Notes under the pieces: generated by a model
Seen by the model: only the letters and a program-made list of their open reading frames with translations
What the model was told of the DNA's origin: nothing
Databases searched by the model: none
Translations under genes and position numbers: made by a program
Assembly: GCF_002968335.2 (NCBI RefSeq)
Contig: NZ_CP134398.1
Location: 992,001 to 1,056,000 of the forward strand
Source of the DNA: Mycobacterium sp. ITM-2016-00316
Lineage (GTDB): Bacteria > Actinomycetota > Actinomycetes > Mycobacteriales > Mycobacteriaceae
DNA: 64,000 nucleotides
Direction: 5' to 3'
Part shown: positions 55,688-64,000 of the stretch, piece after piece
How positions within the stretch are numbered: position 1 is the first letter of the stretch
Layout of the letters: each line of letters begins with the position of its first letter

Positions 55688-57041
55688 CCCTCGTCCCTGC
55701 ACACACCGGGAGGCCGGTACCGACGAAGCGACCTGGTTGCTCGACTCCGGATGGAACGGAGTGCCCAGGCTGGACCTGGACGCGATTGTCGCGCGGTGCC
55801 CGCGCATCGTGGTGGTGGCCCCCCATCCCGATGACGAGACACTCTCGCTCGGGGCAACGCTGTCTGACCTGAGTGCCCGAAACACCGACATCACCATCGT
55901 CTTCGTCACGCACGGCGGTGCCGGCCCCGGATCGACACCGCGGCGCATCGAAGGCGACAAAGCCACCGCGGCACTCGGTGACCGGATCTCGGCGTTGTGG
56001 TGGGATCTGCCCGACGGTGGCCTGGATTCGCGCGAGGACGAACTGATCTGGCGACTGGCCGAACTGATCGATGAGCGCACCGTGGTGTTCGCGCCGGTGG
56101 AATGTGATGGGCATTCCGACCATGACGCCGTCGCGCGGGCAGCCGAGTCGGCGGTCCGTCGGCGATCCGCGGTGCTGATCAACTATCCGATCTGGTTGTG
56201 GCACTGGGCGACACCGAAAGACATGGACTGGTCGCGAGTTCGGACCCTGGCGCCCTCGCTGAAGGGCCTGGATGCCAAGAGATCGGCGATCGGCTGCTAC
56301 CTCAGCCAGCTGTACTCCGATGACGGCCTGCCGATCGTCGGCTCGTCGGTGCGCAGCCGCGCCCATCGGGTATTCGAAACCGTCTTGATGCCCGCCGCGG
56401 CGGATCTCGCGGATCGGGTCCGTGCCGCCGTGGGTGGTGGGCCGGCGCGGGCTGCCGTCGCCGAACCGTTCGACGCGATGATGGCGGCCGGTGAGGACGA
56501 TCCGTGGCACCTCGATGACTTCGCCTATGAGCGGCGCCGACTCGAGTTGGTGCTGGCCTGCCTGGGACGCGAACGCTACCAGCGGATCCTGGAGGTCGGC
56601 TGCGCCACCGGGCAGCTCGCCGAACAACTGACGGGCCGGGCCGACACCGTGGTGGCGATCGATGCGAGCGAACGCGCGCTGGCGGTCGCCCGGAACAGGA
56701 CCGACGCGGTGCGGTGGATCTGCGGGGCCGCGCCCGACGATCTGCCCGACGAAACATTTGATGCCATCATCCTTTCCGAGATCGGCTACTTCCTGGACGG
56801 TCCCGACCTGATCGCCACGCTGCGCGCCGTCCGCAGGCGGCTCACCGCCCGCGGAGAGATCGTGCTGGCGCACTGGCGAGGGCCGACGACCGACATCCCG
56901 CTCGATGGCGCCACCGTGCATGCACAGGCCGCGGCGCTGTTGGATCTCCCGCTGCGTGCCCGTTACGTCGATGTCGACCTGATGGTCGAGGTATGGGGCG
57001 AACCCGTCTCGGTCTACCGTGAATACCGCGGCGCATCATGA
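55680..57041 (+). CDS. PIG-L deacetylase / SAM methyltransferase fusion
   Basis: 453 aa. N-terminal PIG-L (LmbE) zinc deacetylase: APHPDDETLSLG (His49, Asp51/Asp52) and HSDHDAV with His145. From about residue 285 a class I methyltransferase: LEVGCATGQLAEQ near residue 305 and IDASERAL. NodS-like methyltransferases and PIG-L enzymes are often neighbouring genes in glycan loci; here they are one chain. Predicted job: N-deacetylation of an amino sugar followed by methylation of the product. Overlaps its two neighbours. Confidence 0.85.
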   Translation: MDDPRPCTHREAGTDEATWLLDSGWNGVPRLDLDAIVARCPRIVVVAPHPDDETLSLGATLSDLSARNTDITIVFVTHGGAGPGSTPRRIEGDKATAALGDRISALWWDLPDGGLDSREDELIWRLAELIDERTVVFAPVECDGHSDHDAVARAAESAVRRRSAVLINYPIWLWHWATPKDMDWSRVRTLAPSLKGLDAKRSAIGCYLSQLYSDDGLPIVGSSVRSRAHRVFETVLMPAAADLADRVRAAVGGGPARAAVAEPFDAMMAAGEDDPWHLDDFAYERRRLELVLACLGRERYQRILEVGCATGQLAEQLTGRADTVVAIDASERALAVARNRTDAVRWICGAAPDDLPDETFDAIILSEIGYFLDGPDLIATLRAVRRRLTARGEIVLAHWRGPTTDIPLDGATVHAQAAALLDLPLRARYVDVDLMVEVWGEPVSVYREYRGAS

Positions 57042-57145
57042 CGATCCGCCATGTCGAGGTCGTGGTGCCGGCCCACACCGAGTCACGGGTGAACGGCGGG
57101 TTCGGTACGTACATCGCGGGCCTGGACGCCGAGGCGAACCGATGA
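57038..57145 (+). pseudogene. GT2 glycosyltransferase remnant (internal deletion)
   Basis: A 35-codon frame: MTIRHVEVVVPAHTESRV, the start of a GT2 glycosyltransferase, joined directly to NGGFGTYIAGLDAEANR, which looks like the C-terminus of such a protein. Start overlaps the fusion gene (ATGA) and stop overlaps the GT4 start, as if a full gene of about 220 codons had lost its middle in frame. Identification of the ends is by pattern only. Confidence 0.55.
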
Positions 57146-58224
57146 GGGTCGCCGTGATCGGGCCGGCACGTCACCCGGTGGCCGAACCCTATGCAGGGGG
57201 ACAGGAACGCTTCACCGCGATCCTCATTCGCGGGCTGCGCGAACGTGGTCACCATGTCGAATTGTGGGCCCGCGCCGGCACCATCCCGGCGCTCGCCGAT
57301 GACCTGCACGTCATGCCGGATACCCCGCAGCTCTCGGCGGTCGTGTCGGGCGACCCGAACATGCCCGAGCCGCATTTCCTCAGCGATCAGGTGGCCTATC
57401 TGTCGGTGATGCGGGATCTTCTGCACCGCAACGATATCGACGCCGTCCTCAATCAGAGTCTGCATCAGCTGCCGCTGGCGCTGAGCTCCACACTGCGGGT
57501 GCCGATGGTCACGACACTGCACACCCCTCCGTTCCCCTGGATGGAGATCGGTGCGCGGCTGGCGGGCCCGGCGTCGCATCTGGTGGCGGTCAGCGCGGCG
57601 CTGCGCCGACAGTGGGCGACGCTGCGCGACGTCCGGGTGATTCACAACGGTGTCGACCCCGCCGGATTCCCGATGGGGCCCGGTGGTGACGACCTGGCCT
57701 GGGCCGGGCGCCTCACCCCGGAGAAGGGCGCCGATATCGCCATCGAAGCGGCGGCCCGCTACGGCCGGCGGCTGCGGCTGGCCGGACCGGTCGGTGACAT
57801 CGGGTGGTTCGAGGACGTGATCCGGCCGGCCCTCGGGCCGCGGGTCGAATATGTCGGCGCGCTGCGCGACGGCGATCTCGCCGAGTTCTACGGCCAGAGC
57901 GCGGCAACGTTGGTGACACCGCGGTGGGAGGAGCCGTTCTGTCTGGTGGCCGCGGAATCCCAGATGTGTGGGACGCCGGTGGTGGGCCTGCGCCGTGGTG
58001 GGCTGGCCGAGGTGGTGATGCTGCCCGGGGGTGTCCTGGTGACGGCCGGTGATGGTGAATCCGCCCGCCTTGCTGCGGCCCTGGACGCCGTGGTGCGGAC
58101 GGACCGGGAACGCGTCGGCCTCTCGGCGCGGGTCCGACTGAGCAGCGATCGCACGGCCGACGACTACGAGCAGCTGCTGACGCTGGCGCGGCGCACGAAC
58201 GGACTGGAGGTTTCCCGACAGTGA
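57142..58224 (+). CDS. GT4-family glycosyltransferase
   Basis: 360 aa from ATG 57142. GT-B fold: YAGGQERFT near the N-terminus, IHNGVD near residue 173, WAGRLTPEKGADIAIEAA near residue 190, and EEPFCLVAAE (the E-x7-E motif) near residue 263. Transfers an activated sugar to an unknown acceptor. Last enzyme of a sppA-downstream glycan-modifying unit with the PIG-L fusion. Confidence 0.87.
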   Translation: MRVAVIGPARHPVAEPYAGGQERFTAILIRGLRERGHHVELWARAGTIPALADDLHVMPDTPQLSAVVSGDPNMPEPHFLSDQVAYLSVMRDLLHRNDIDAVLNQSLHQLPLALSSTLRVPMVTTLHTPPFPWMEIGARLAGPASHLVAVSAALRRQWATLRDVRVIHNGVDPAGFPMGPGGDDLAWAGRLTPEKGADIAIEAAARYGRRLRLAGPVGDIGWFEDVIRPALGPRVEYVGALRDGDLAEFYGQSAATLVTPRWEEPFCLVAAESQMCGTPVVGLRRGGLAEVVMLPGGVLVTAGDGESARLAAALDAVVRTDRERVGLSARVRLSSDRTADDYEQLLTLARRTNGLEVSRQ

Positions 58225-58253
58225 TCGACAAAGACATGAAGGAGCAGGTGAGC

Positions 58254-58610
58254 ATGACCAGCCAACCGTCCGGCTGCACCATCGAAGAACGCCGAATCGA
58301 CGGTGTCGCCGTGGTTGTGGTCAGCGGAACGGTCGATGCCCTGACCGCGCCGAAATTGGAGGAGGCCATCGCCACCGCCGCGTCCGCCACGCCCGCGGCG
58401 ATCGTGGTGGATCTGGGTGCGGTGGAATTCCTGGCCTCGTCGGGGATGGGCGTGCTGGTGGCCGCCCACGCCAACCTCGCACCCGAGGTGCGCTTGGTGA
58501 TCGTGGCCGACGGTCCGGCGACCAGCCGCCCACTCAAGCTCATCGGCATCGCCGATATCGTGGGGTTGTTCGCCGAACTGGACGAGGCCTTGGCGGCGGT
58601 CCGGGACTGA
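58254..58610 (+). CDS. STAS-domain anti-sigma factor antagonist
   Basis: 118 aa from ATG 58254, preferred over GTG 58221 because AAGGAG lies upstream. One STAS domain with IVVDLGAVEFLASSGMGVL; Ser62/Ser63 is the site phosphorylated by anti-sigma kinases in SpoIIAA-like proteins. No partner kinase or sigma factor is encoded nearby. 17 bp from the convergent methyltransferase. Confidence 0.87.
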   Translation: MTSQPSGCTIEERRIDGVAVVVVSGTVDALTAPKLEEAIATAASATPAAIVVDLGAVEFLASSGMGVLVAAHANLAPEVRLVIVADGPATSRPLKLIGIADIVGLFAELDEALAAVRD

Positions 58611-58627
58611 CCGGCCGCGACACTCGG

Positions 58628-59539
58628 CTACGGCAAAGTGCCGCTGATGTAGACGATCTCGCCGAGCACATCCCGGTCACCGAACTCCGGTGTGGGTAGG
58701 CCGTATCTGGCGAACAGTTCGGTGCGGGGAACGCCGCTCATCCGCCAGCCCTTCGCGCTCAGATAGTCCGCGGCAGAGGTGCGCTCACCGTGATAGATCA
58801 GCGATGGCATATCCATCTCAAGCCCCAGCCGGGCGAAGGTGTCGGCCGCGGCGCGCGCCTTCTCCGGGTCGAAATCGCGCATACCGGGCACGAATTCGGT
58901 GGCCACGGTGCTGCCGGGTGCGCTGAGTTCGTGGATGTTGTCGAACAGCCGGTCCTGTGCCTCCTGCGGCAGGTAGATCAGCAGGCCCTCCGCACACCAC
59001 GCCGTCGGCCGGTCGGGGTCCAGGCCCGCTGCGCGCATGGCCGCCGGCCAATCCTCGCGCAGATCGATCGGCACAGTCCTGCGTTCGGCGGTGGGGGAGG
59101 CGCCGAGGTCTGCCAGTGTCCGGGTCTTGAATTCGACGACCTCGGGCTGGTCCACTTCGTAGACGACCGTGCCGTCCGCCCACGGCAACCGGTAGGCGCG
59201 GGCATCGAGCCCGGCGGCCAGGATGACGGCCTGACGGACCCCGGATTCGCCTGCGCTGACGAAGTAGTCGTCGAAAAACTTCGTCCGCACCGCCATCTCG
59301 TCGATATTGGACTTGACCTGCGCCGCGCCCTCGGGAGCGATGGCCGCGATGTCGATGGTTCCGTCGACCATCATGGTGAAGGCCTCGATGCCCACCGCGC
59401 GCACCAGCGGCGCGGCGAACGGATCGTCGAACAGCGGGTGCTCGGCGTTGGTGGCGATGGCCCGACCCGCCGCCACCATCGTCGCCGTCGCACCGACACT
59501 GGAGGCCAGGTCCCAGCTGTCACCCTCGGAGCGTGCCAT
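58628..59539 (-). CDS. UPF0677 SAM-dependent methyltransferase 1
   Basis: 303 aa from the ATG at 59539; ATG 59545 is possible but GAGGT then lies too close. Family pattern: [23 protein letters not shown] site [14 protein letters not shown], and VDQPEVVEFK. Related mycobacterial proteins sit at the same place beside secY. Substrate unknown; leucine-carboxyl or O-methyltransferase relatives (PPM type). Third in a three-gene tandem. Confidence 0.88.
   Translation of the reverse strand: MARSEGDSWDLASSVGATATMVAAGRAIATNAEHPLFDDPFAAPLVRAVGIEAFTMMVDGTIDIAAIAPEGAAQVKSNIDEMAVRTKFFDDYFVSAGESGVRQAVILAAGLDARAYRLPWADGTVVYEVDQPEVVEFKTRTLADLGASPTAERRTVPIDLREDWPAAMRAAGLDPDRPTAWCAEGLLIYLPQEAQDRLFDNIHELSAPGSTVATEFVPGMRDFDPEKARAAADTFARLGLEMDMPSLIYHGERTSAADYLSAKGWRMSGVPRTELFARYGLPTPEFGDRDVLGEIVYISGTLP
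59485..59539 (-). repeat. Conserved 5' end of methyltransferase 1
   Basis: The first ~55 bp of the three methyltransferase genes are nearly the same (others at 60391-60445 and 61305-61359), including a shared 20-mer-scale core GCCAGGTCCCAGCTGTC on the plus strand. Sites for recombination or gene conversion. Confidence 0.7.
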
Positions 59540-59548
59540 TGCCATACC

Positions 59549-60445
59549 TCACTTGTTGGCCGTCAGATAGCCGGAGTCTCCCACCATCGCCGCCAGTTCG
59601 TCGTTGGGTCGCTCGAATCCCTGGGCGGCGTAGGCCTTGTCGTTGGGCAGCACCGTCACCTGCCAGCCGGCTGCGCTCAGGTGATCGCCGGCGGGGGTGC
59701 GCGGGCCGCTGTAGAACAACTCGTTCAGATCGATATCGCTGCCGTACCGGCGGCCGCGCGCGCTGAGCTCCTTGGCCCAGTCCCCGGTGAGGGCCTTGGC
59801 GTCCATGTGCTCGGTGGCCAGTGCGCTGCCGGGGGCGCTGAGAGCAGTGATGTTGTCCAACAGCCGGTCCTGCGCGTCCGGGGGCAGATAGATCAGCAGC
59901 CCTTCGGCGATCCATGCCGTCGGTGCCGACGGATCGAAACCGGCGCCCCGCAGCGCGGCCGGCCAGTCCTCGCGCAGGTCGATGCCGACGGTGCGGCGGT
60001 CCGCACCGGGCATGGCGCCGGTGTCGGCGAGCACCCGGGTCTTGAACTCGATGACTTCCGGTTGGTCGATCTCGAACACGACGGTCCCGTCGGGCCAGCC
60101 CAGGCGGTAGGCGCGGGTGTCGAGCCCGGAGGCGAGGATGACCGCTTGACGTGCGCCTGCCGCTGCCGCGGCGGCAAAGAAGTCGTCGAAAAACCGGGTG
60201 CGCACCGCGATGTGCGCGCGCATCTGGTCCCGTCCGAAGAGCGGATCGTGGCTGTCGTCGAACTCCCCGTTGGCCATGCGGATGAAGTGCGGGACGCCGA
60301 CGGCCTCGACGAGCGTCGCAGCGTAGGGGTCGTCGATCAGCGGGTCGGGCCCACGGCTGGCCAGCGCCCGGGAGGCGGCCACCGACGTGGCGGTGGCGCC
60401 CACGCTGGAGGCCAGGTCCCAGCTGTCGCCCTCGGACCGTGCCAT
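59549..60445 (-). CDS. UPF0677 SAM-dependent methyltransferase 2
   Basis: 298 aa from the ATG at 60445, overlapping the stop of copy 3 by one base. [14 protein letters not shown] and [11 protein letters not shown] as in its neighbours. About nine bases before copy 1. Clear paralogue; middle region differs most ([10 protein letters not shown]), presumably substrate-related. Confidence 0.88.
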   Translation of the reverse strand: MARSEGDSWDLASSVGATATSVAASRALASRGPDPLIDDPYAATLVEAVGVPHFIRMANGEFDDSHDPLFGRDQMRAHIAVRTRFFDDFFAAAAAAGARQAVILASGLDTRAYRLGWPDGTVVFEIDQPEVIEFKTRVLADTGAMPGADRRTVGIDLREDWPAALRGAGFDPSAPTAWIAEGLLIYLPPDAQDRLLDNITALSAPGSALATEHMDAKALTGDWAKELSARGRRYGSDIDLNELFYSGPRTPAGDHLSAAGWQVTVLPNDKAYAAQGFERPNDELAAMVGDSGYLTANK

Positions 60446-61359
60446 CACTTGACCGCGGTGAGGTAGGACGCCTGCCCGAACTGTTGATCTTCTTCGATGA
60501 GGGGCAGTCCGTACTGCGCCAGCAGGCCGTTGGTCGGGATCGCCGAGGTCTGCCAGCCGAGGTCGGTGAGGTGCGTCGTCGCTTCCGTGCGATCACCGAG
60601 ATAGATCAGCTCGCTGAAGTCCAGATCGAACCCGTGCGAGGACCACTTCTCGGTCACCGTCTGCATCCGTTCCCGGACCGCCTCCGGGTCGACGTCCATG
60701 GTGGCGGGTACCGCCTCGGCGGCGACCCGGCTGCCGGGCGCGCTGTTCTCGGTGATCAGGCTGAGCAGCCGGTCCTGCGCCTCGGGTGGCAGGTAGCCGA
60801 ACAGTCCCTCGGCGATCCAGGCGGTCGGTGCTGCGGGATCGAAGCCTGCCGACCGCAGTGCCGACACCCAGTCGTCGCGCAGGTCGGCCGCGACGGCGCG
60901 GCGGACCGCGGTGGGCTGGGCGCCCAGCTCGGCGAGTGTCCGGGATTTGAAGGCGATCACCTCGGGCTGGTCGATCTCGTACACCACGGTGCCGGCGGGC
61001 CAGGCCAGCCGGTAGGCGCGCGAGTCCAGGCCGGCGGCCAGGATGACCGCCTGCCGCACGCCTGCCGCACCGGCGGCGGCGAAGAAGTCGTCGAAGAACC
61101 GGGTGCGCGCGGCCATCCCATTGGCGAAGCGCGCGATGTTCAGCTGCGGATCGTCGCCCAGATCGGCATCGGTGAGCTCGCCGTCGACGAGCTTGGTGAA
61201 GAAGTCGACGCCCACCGCGCGCACCAGAGGAGCGGCGAACTGATCGTTGATCACGGGGTCGGGGGCGGCGCTCGCCATCGCGCGGGCCGCAGCGACCATC
61301 GTCGCGGTGGCGCCCACGCTGGACGCCAGGTCCCAGCTGTCTCCGTCGGTGCGTGCCAT
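60445..61359 (-). CDS. UPF0677 SAM-dependent methyltransferase 3
   Basis: 304 aa from the ATG at 61359 behind GGAGGAGAG; a start at 61380 is not supported. [45 protein letters not shown]. First gene of the tandem, so it carries the promoter. ATTTAAT repeats lie about 20-40 bp upstream. Confidence 0.88.
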   Translation of the reverse strand: MARTDGDSWDLASSVGATATMVAAARAMASAAPDPVINDQFAAPLVRAVGVDFFTKLVDGELTDADLGDDPQLNIARFANGMAARTRFFDDFFAAAGAAGVRQAVILAAGLDSRAYRLAWPAGTVVYEIDQPEVIAFKSRTLAELGAQPTAVRRAVAADLRDDWVSALRSAGFDPAAPTAWIAEGLFGYLPPEAQDRLLSLITENSAPGSRVAAEAVPATMDVDPEAVRERMQTVTEKWSSHGFDLDFSELIYLGDRTEATTHLTDLGWQTSAIPTNGLLAQYGLPLIEEDQQFGQASYLTAVK

Positions 61360-61622
61360 GGCGATCTCTCCTCCACACAATTTAATTAGCTGATTTAATG
61401 AACACCACCGACTGTACGCTTCAATTCTGTTTGACCTCGCGATCGCGCTCGCGCCGTGGACAAGGGCGGTGCGGGGCGCAGCTGTTACTCTCGTAGACTG
61501 TTTGACGCGCGACTATGCAGGCGGTGAACCTGCAGCTAGAGCGCATGAGACTTTAACCAGACGCTGGATTTTCCAGCCCCATTGCACGCCGCGCGATTGA
61601 AGTCGGCTGCGCAGGAGGAAGA
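61360..61622. other. Divergent region methyltransferase 3 / secY
   Basis: 263 bp. ATTTAAT occurs twice 13 bp apart (61380-61386, 61393-61399) in an AT-rich patch next to methyltransferase 3. TAGACT at 61494-61499 is a candidate secY -10, without a good -35. TGCAGG/CCTGCA (61516-61534) forms a leader hairpin. AGGAGGAA precedes the secY start. Confidence 0.5.
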
Positions 61623-62951
61623 GTGCTTTCGGCTTTCATCTCGTCGATGCGGACTGCCGACCTCAGGCGCAAGATCCTGTTCACCCTCGGGTTGGTAATT
61701 CTGTACCGCGTCGGCGCGACCATTCCGTCGCCGGGCGTCAACTACCCGAACGTGCAGCAGTGCATCGAGCAGGTCAGCGGCGGTGACTCGGCGCAGATCT
61801 ACTCGCTGATCAACCTGTTCTCCGGTGGCGCGCTGCTGCAGCTGTCGGTGTTCGCGGTCGGCGTCATGCCCTACATCACCGCCAGCATCATCGTGCAGCT
61901 GCTGACCGTGGTCATCCCGCGCTTCGAGCAGCTCAAGAAGGAGGGTCAGGCCGGCCAGGCCAAGATGACCCAGTACACCCGGTACCTGTCGATCGCGCTG
62001 GCGATCCTGCAGGCCACCAGCATCGTGGCGCTGGCCGCCAACGGTGGCCTGATGCAGGGTTGCAGCCTGGACATCATCGAGGACTCGTCGATCTTCGGCC
62101 TGGTCATCATCGTGCTGGTCATGACCGCCGGCGCCGCCCTGGTGATGTGGATGGGCGAGCTGGTCACCGAGCGCGGCGTCGGCAACGGCATGTCGCTGCT
62201 GATCTTCGCGGGTATCGCGGCCCGCATCCCGGCCGAGGGCAAGGCCATCCTGGATGCCCGCGGCGGCATGGTGTTCACCTTCGTCTGCATCGGCGCGCTG
62301 GCCGTCCTGGTCGGCGTGGTGTTCGTCGAGCAGGGCCAGCGCCGCATCCCGGTGCAGTACGCCAAGCGCATGGTGGGCCGGCGCATGTACGGCGGCACCT
62401 CGACCTACCTGCCGCTCAAGGTCAACCAGGCCGGCGTCATCCCGGTGATCTTCGCGTCCTCGCTGATCTACATCCCGCAGCTGGTCACCCAGCTCATCGA
62501 CAGCGGTCGCGAGAACCCGGGCACCGGGTGGTGGAGCTCGTTCGTGGCCAACCACCTGTCCAACCCGACGGCACCGGTCCATATCGCCTTCTACTTCGGC
62601 CTGATCATCTTCTTCACGTACTTCTACGTCTCCATCACGTTCAACCCGGAGGAACGGGCCGACGAGATGAAGAAGTTCGGCGGCTTCATCCCGGGTATCC
62701 GGCCGGGCAAGCCCACCGCTGACTATCTGCGTTTCGTGCTGAGCCGCATCACCCTGCCGGGCTCGATCTACCTCGGCGTGATCGCGGTGCTCCCGAACGT
62801 CGTTCTGCAGGCCGGCAGTGGCGGCGCTACCCTGCAGAACCTGCCCTTCGGCGGCGTTGCGGTGCTGATCATGATCGGCGTGGGGTTGGATACCGTGAAG
62901 CAGATCGAGAGCCAGCTCATGCAGCGCAACTACGAAGGTTTCTTGAAGTGA
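61623..62951 (+). CDS. secY: Preprotein translocase subunit SecY
   Basis: 442 aa from GTG 61623 with AGGAGGAA upstream. Ten transmembrane helices; SGGALLQLSVFAVGVMPYITASI contains the conserved second-helix region (read in parts), and RFEQLKKEGQAG a cytosolic loop. Central channel of the Sec translocon. Here it begins its own unit rather than following rplO as in E. coli. Confidence 0.97.
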   Translation: MLSAFISSMRTADLRRKILFTLGLVILYRVGATIPSPGVNYPNVQQCIEQVSGGDSAQIYSLINLFSGGALLQLSVFAVGVMPYITASIIVQLLTVVIPRFEQLKKEGQAGQAKMTQYTRYLSIALAILQATSIVALAANGGLMQGCSLDIIEDSSIFGLVIIVLVMTAGAALVMWMGELVTERGVGNGMSLLIFAGIAARIPAEGKAILDARGGMVFTFVCIGALAVLVGVVFVEQGQRRIPVQYAKRMVGRRMYGGTSTYLPLKVNQAGVIPVIFASSLIYIPQLVTQLIDSGRENPGTGWWSSFVANHLSNPTAPVHIAFYFGLIIFFTYFYVSITFNPEERADEMKKFGGFIPGIRPGKPTADYLRFVLSRITLPGSIYLGVIAVLPNVVLQAGSGGATLQNLPFGGVAVLIMIGVGLDTVKQIESQLMQRNYEGFLK

Positions 62952-62972
62952 GAGAGGTTTCCTGAAGTGAGA
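62937..62972 (+). repeat. 17-bp near-perfect duplication at the secY-adk junction
   Basis: GGTTTCTTGAAGTGAGA (62937-62953) and GGTTTCCTGAAGTGAGA (62956-62972) differ at one base. The first copy carries the secY stop, the second the adk GTG start. Confidence 0.8.
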
Positions 62973-63512
62973 ATCGTATTGCTCGGACCTCCCGGTGCCG
63001 GAAAAGGAACCCAGGCGGAGAAGCTCGCCGCCCAGCTGGGCATCCCGCAGATCTCCACCGGCGACCTGTTCCGCCACAACATCGGCGCCGGCACCCCGCT
63101 CGGTGTGGAAGCCAAGAAGTACCTGGACGCCGGTGACCTGGTGCCCGCCACACTCACCAACGCACTCGTCGACGACCGGATCGACCACGACGACGCGGCC
63201 GCCGGGTTCATCCTCGACGGATACCCGCGCTCGGTCGAGCAGGCCGAGGCGCTCAAGGAGATGCTGGCCAAGCGCGGCCTGAAGCTGGACGCGGTGCTCG
63301 AGTTCCGGGTGTCCGAGGACGAGTTGCTCGAGCGTCTCAAGGGTCGCGGCCGCGCCGACGACACCGAAGAGGTCATCCGCAACCGGATGGCGGTCTACAA
63401 CGCCGAGACCGCACCGCTGCTGGACTACTACGCAGACGAACTGAAGACTGTCGAGGCCGTCGGCACCCTGGACGAGGTGTTCGCCCGGGCGTTGCAGGCG
63501 CTCGGCCAGTAA
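62967..63512 (+). CDS. adk: Adenylate kinase
   Basis: 181 aa from GTG 62967. P-loop [10 protein letters not shown] near residue 7, [11 protein letters not shown] near residue 85, and no long LID domain: the short-form kinase usual in actinobacteria. Converts ATP + AMP to 2 ADP. 15 bp behind secY. Confidence 0.97.
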   Translation: MRIVLLGPPGAGKGTQAEKLAAQLGIPQISTGDLFRHNIGAGTPLGVEAKKYLDAGDLVPATLTNALVDDRIDHDDAAAGFILDGYPRSVEQAEALKEMLAKRGLKLDAVLEFRVSEDELLERLKGRGRADDTEEVIRNRMAVYNAETAPLLDYYADELKTVEAVGTLDEVFARALQALGQ

Positions 63513-63539
63513 TCAGGAGCACCCCTTGATCGGCCAATC

Positions 63540-64000
63540 ATGATCAACGTGCCCGGCCTGCGTCGCAAGGTCGTTCCACAGCGCAGCCCCGGCGAACTCG
63601 ACGCGATGGCCGCCGCGGGCGCGCTGGTGGCCGCGGCGCTCAAAGCCGTCCGGGAGGCCGCCGCCCCCGGCGTGTCCACCGGTGAACTGGACCGGATCGC
63701 CGAATCGGTGATCCGCGACGGCGGCGGTGTGCCGTCGTTCCTCGGCTATCACGGGTTCCCGGCCACCGTCTGCGCATCGGTCAACGACCGCGTCGTGCAC
63801 GGCATCCCCTCGGATGCCGAGAAACTCGTGGCCGGTGACCTGGTGTCGATCGACTGCGGGGCCATCCTCGACGACTGGCACGGCGATTCCGCCGTGACGT
63901 TCGGCATCGGGGCACTCATCCCGGCCGACGAACTGCTGTCCGAGGCCACCAGGGCGTCCATGGAGGCGGGTATTGCCGCGATGGTGCCCGGCAACCGGTT
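63540..64000 (+). CDS. map: Methionine aminopeptidase type I (3' end beyond the window)
   Basis: From ATG 63540, 153 codons are visible. [14 protein letters not shown] and the metal ligands in [14 protein letters not shown] are the type I MetAP signature. Removes N-terminal Met from new proteins. Linked to adk by 27 bp. Mycobacteria carry a second map gene elsewhere; which one this is follows from the secY-adk linkage. Confidence 0.94.
   Translation, partial: MINVPGLRRKVVPQRSPGELDAMAAAGALVAAALKAVREAAAPGVSTGELDRIAESVIRDGGGVPSFLGYHGFPATVCASVNDRVVHGIPSDAEKLVAGDLVSIDCGAILDDWHGDSAVTFGIGALIPADELLSEATRASMEAGIAAMVPGNR

Overview
This window is a 64-kb piece of a mycobacterial chromosome, most likely a rapid grower (Mycolicibacterium type). 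The evidence is the high GC content, a complete mycofactocin cluster directly before the S10 ribosomal operon, zinc-type S14, the RG-rich N-terminus of S5, the long basic tail of L22, an AtsA-type sulfatase between rpsQ and rplN, and the order sppA / UPF0677 methyltransferases / secY / adk / map. I inferred the genus from gene content and order only; no search was run.

Layout. 1-7150: mycofactocin cluster mftR (cut by the window edge), mftA, B, C, D, E, F, G. These make, mature, glycosylate and re-oxidise the peptide-derived redox cofactor. 7147-12898: accessory genes, namely a divergent DHA2 exporter/TetR pair with a perfect palindromic operator, a cytochrome P450, a type-B carboxylesterase and a DUF4442 hotdog protein. 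12946-18895: S10 operon rpsJ-rplC-D-W-B-rpsS-rplV-rpsC-rplP-rpmC-rpsQ, with a leader carrying a duplicated 55-bp hairpin, a candidate promoter and a terminator. 19196-25867: a four-gene, end-overlapping polysaccharide synthase operon (polytopic protein, BcsB-like, BcsA-like GT2 without PilZ, GT39-like). 26179-28963: two paralogous beta-propeller genes and a decayed IS5-family element. 29059-32138: sulfatase and lipoprotein. 32159-48108: a catabolic island centred on a PucR-type regulator, with two paralogous permeases, a DUF336 protein, a heme-oxygenase-fold protein with a complete candidate diiron ligand set, a Rieske ferredoxin, a ferredoxin reductase, an aldehyde dehydrogenase, a second Rieske protein, a GGT-family amidohydrolase, a RidA protein and an amidase. 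48146-52578: spc-type ribosomal block rplN-rplX-rplE-rpsN-rpsH-rplF-rplR-rpsE-rpmD-rplO with its own promoter and terminator. 52817-61359: sppA, a LuxR-type regulator, a PIG-L/methyltransferase fusion, a GT2 remnant, a GT4, a STAS protein and three tandem methyltransferases. 61623-64000: secY, adk and the 5' part of map.

The most interesting region is 38.7-42.9 kb. A heme-oxygenase-like diiron oxidase candidate sits directly beside its plausible electron-transfer chain (Rieske ferredoxin plus FAD reductase) and an aldehyde dehydrogenase, inside a PucR-associated nitrogen-catabolism island whose promoter regions share CTGTGC boxes. Substrate and reaction are unknown. The second candidate is the BcsA/BcsB-like operon at 19-26 kb, which has an unusual first gene and no c-di-GMP input domain. 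No tRNA, rRNA or CRISPR array was seen.
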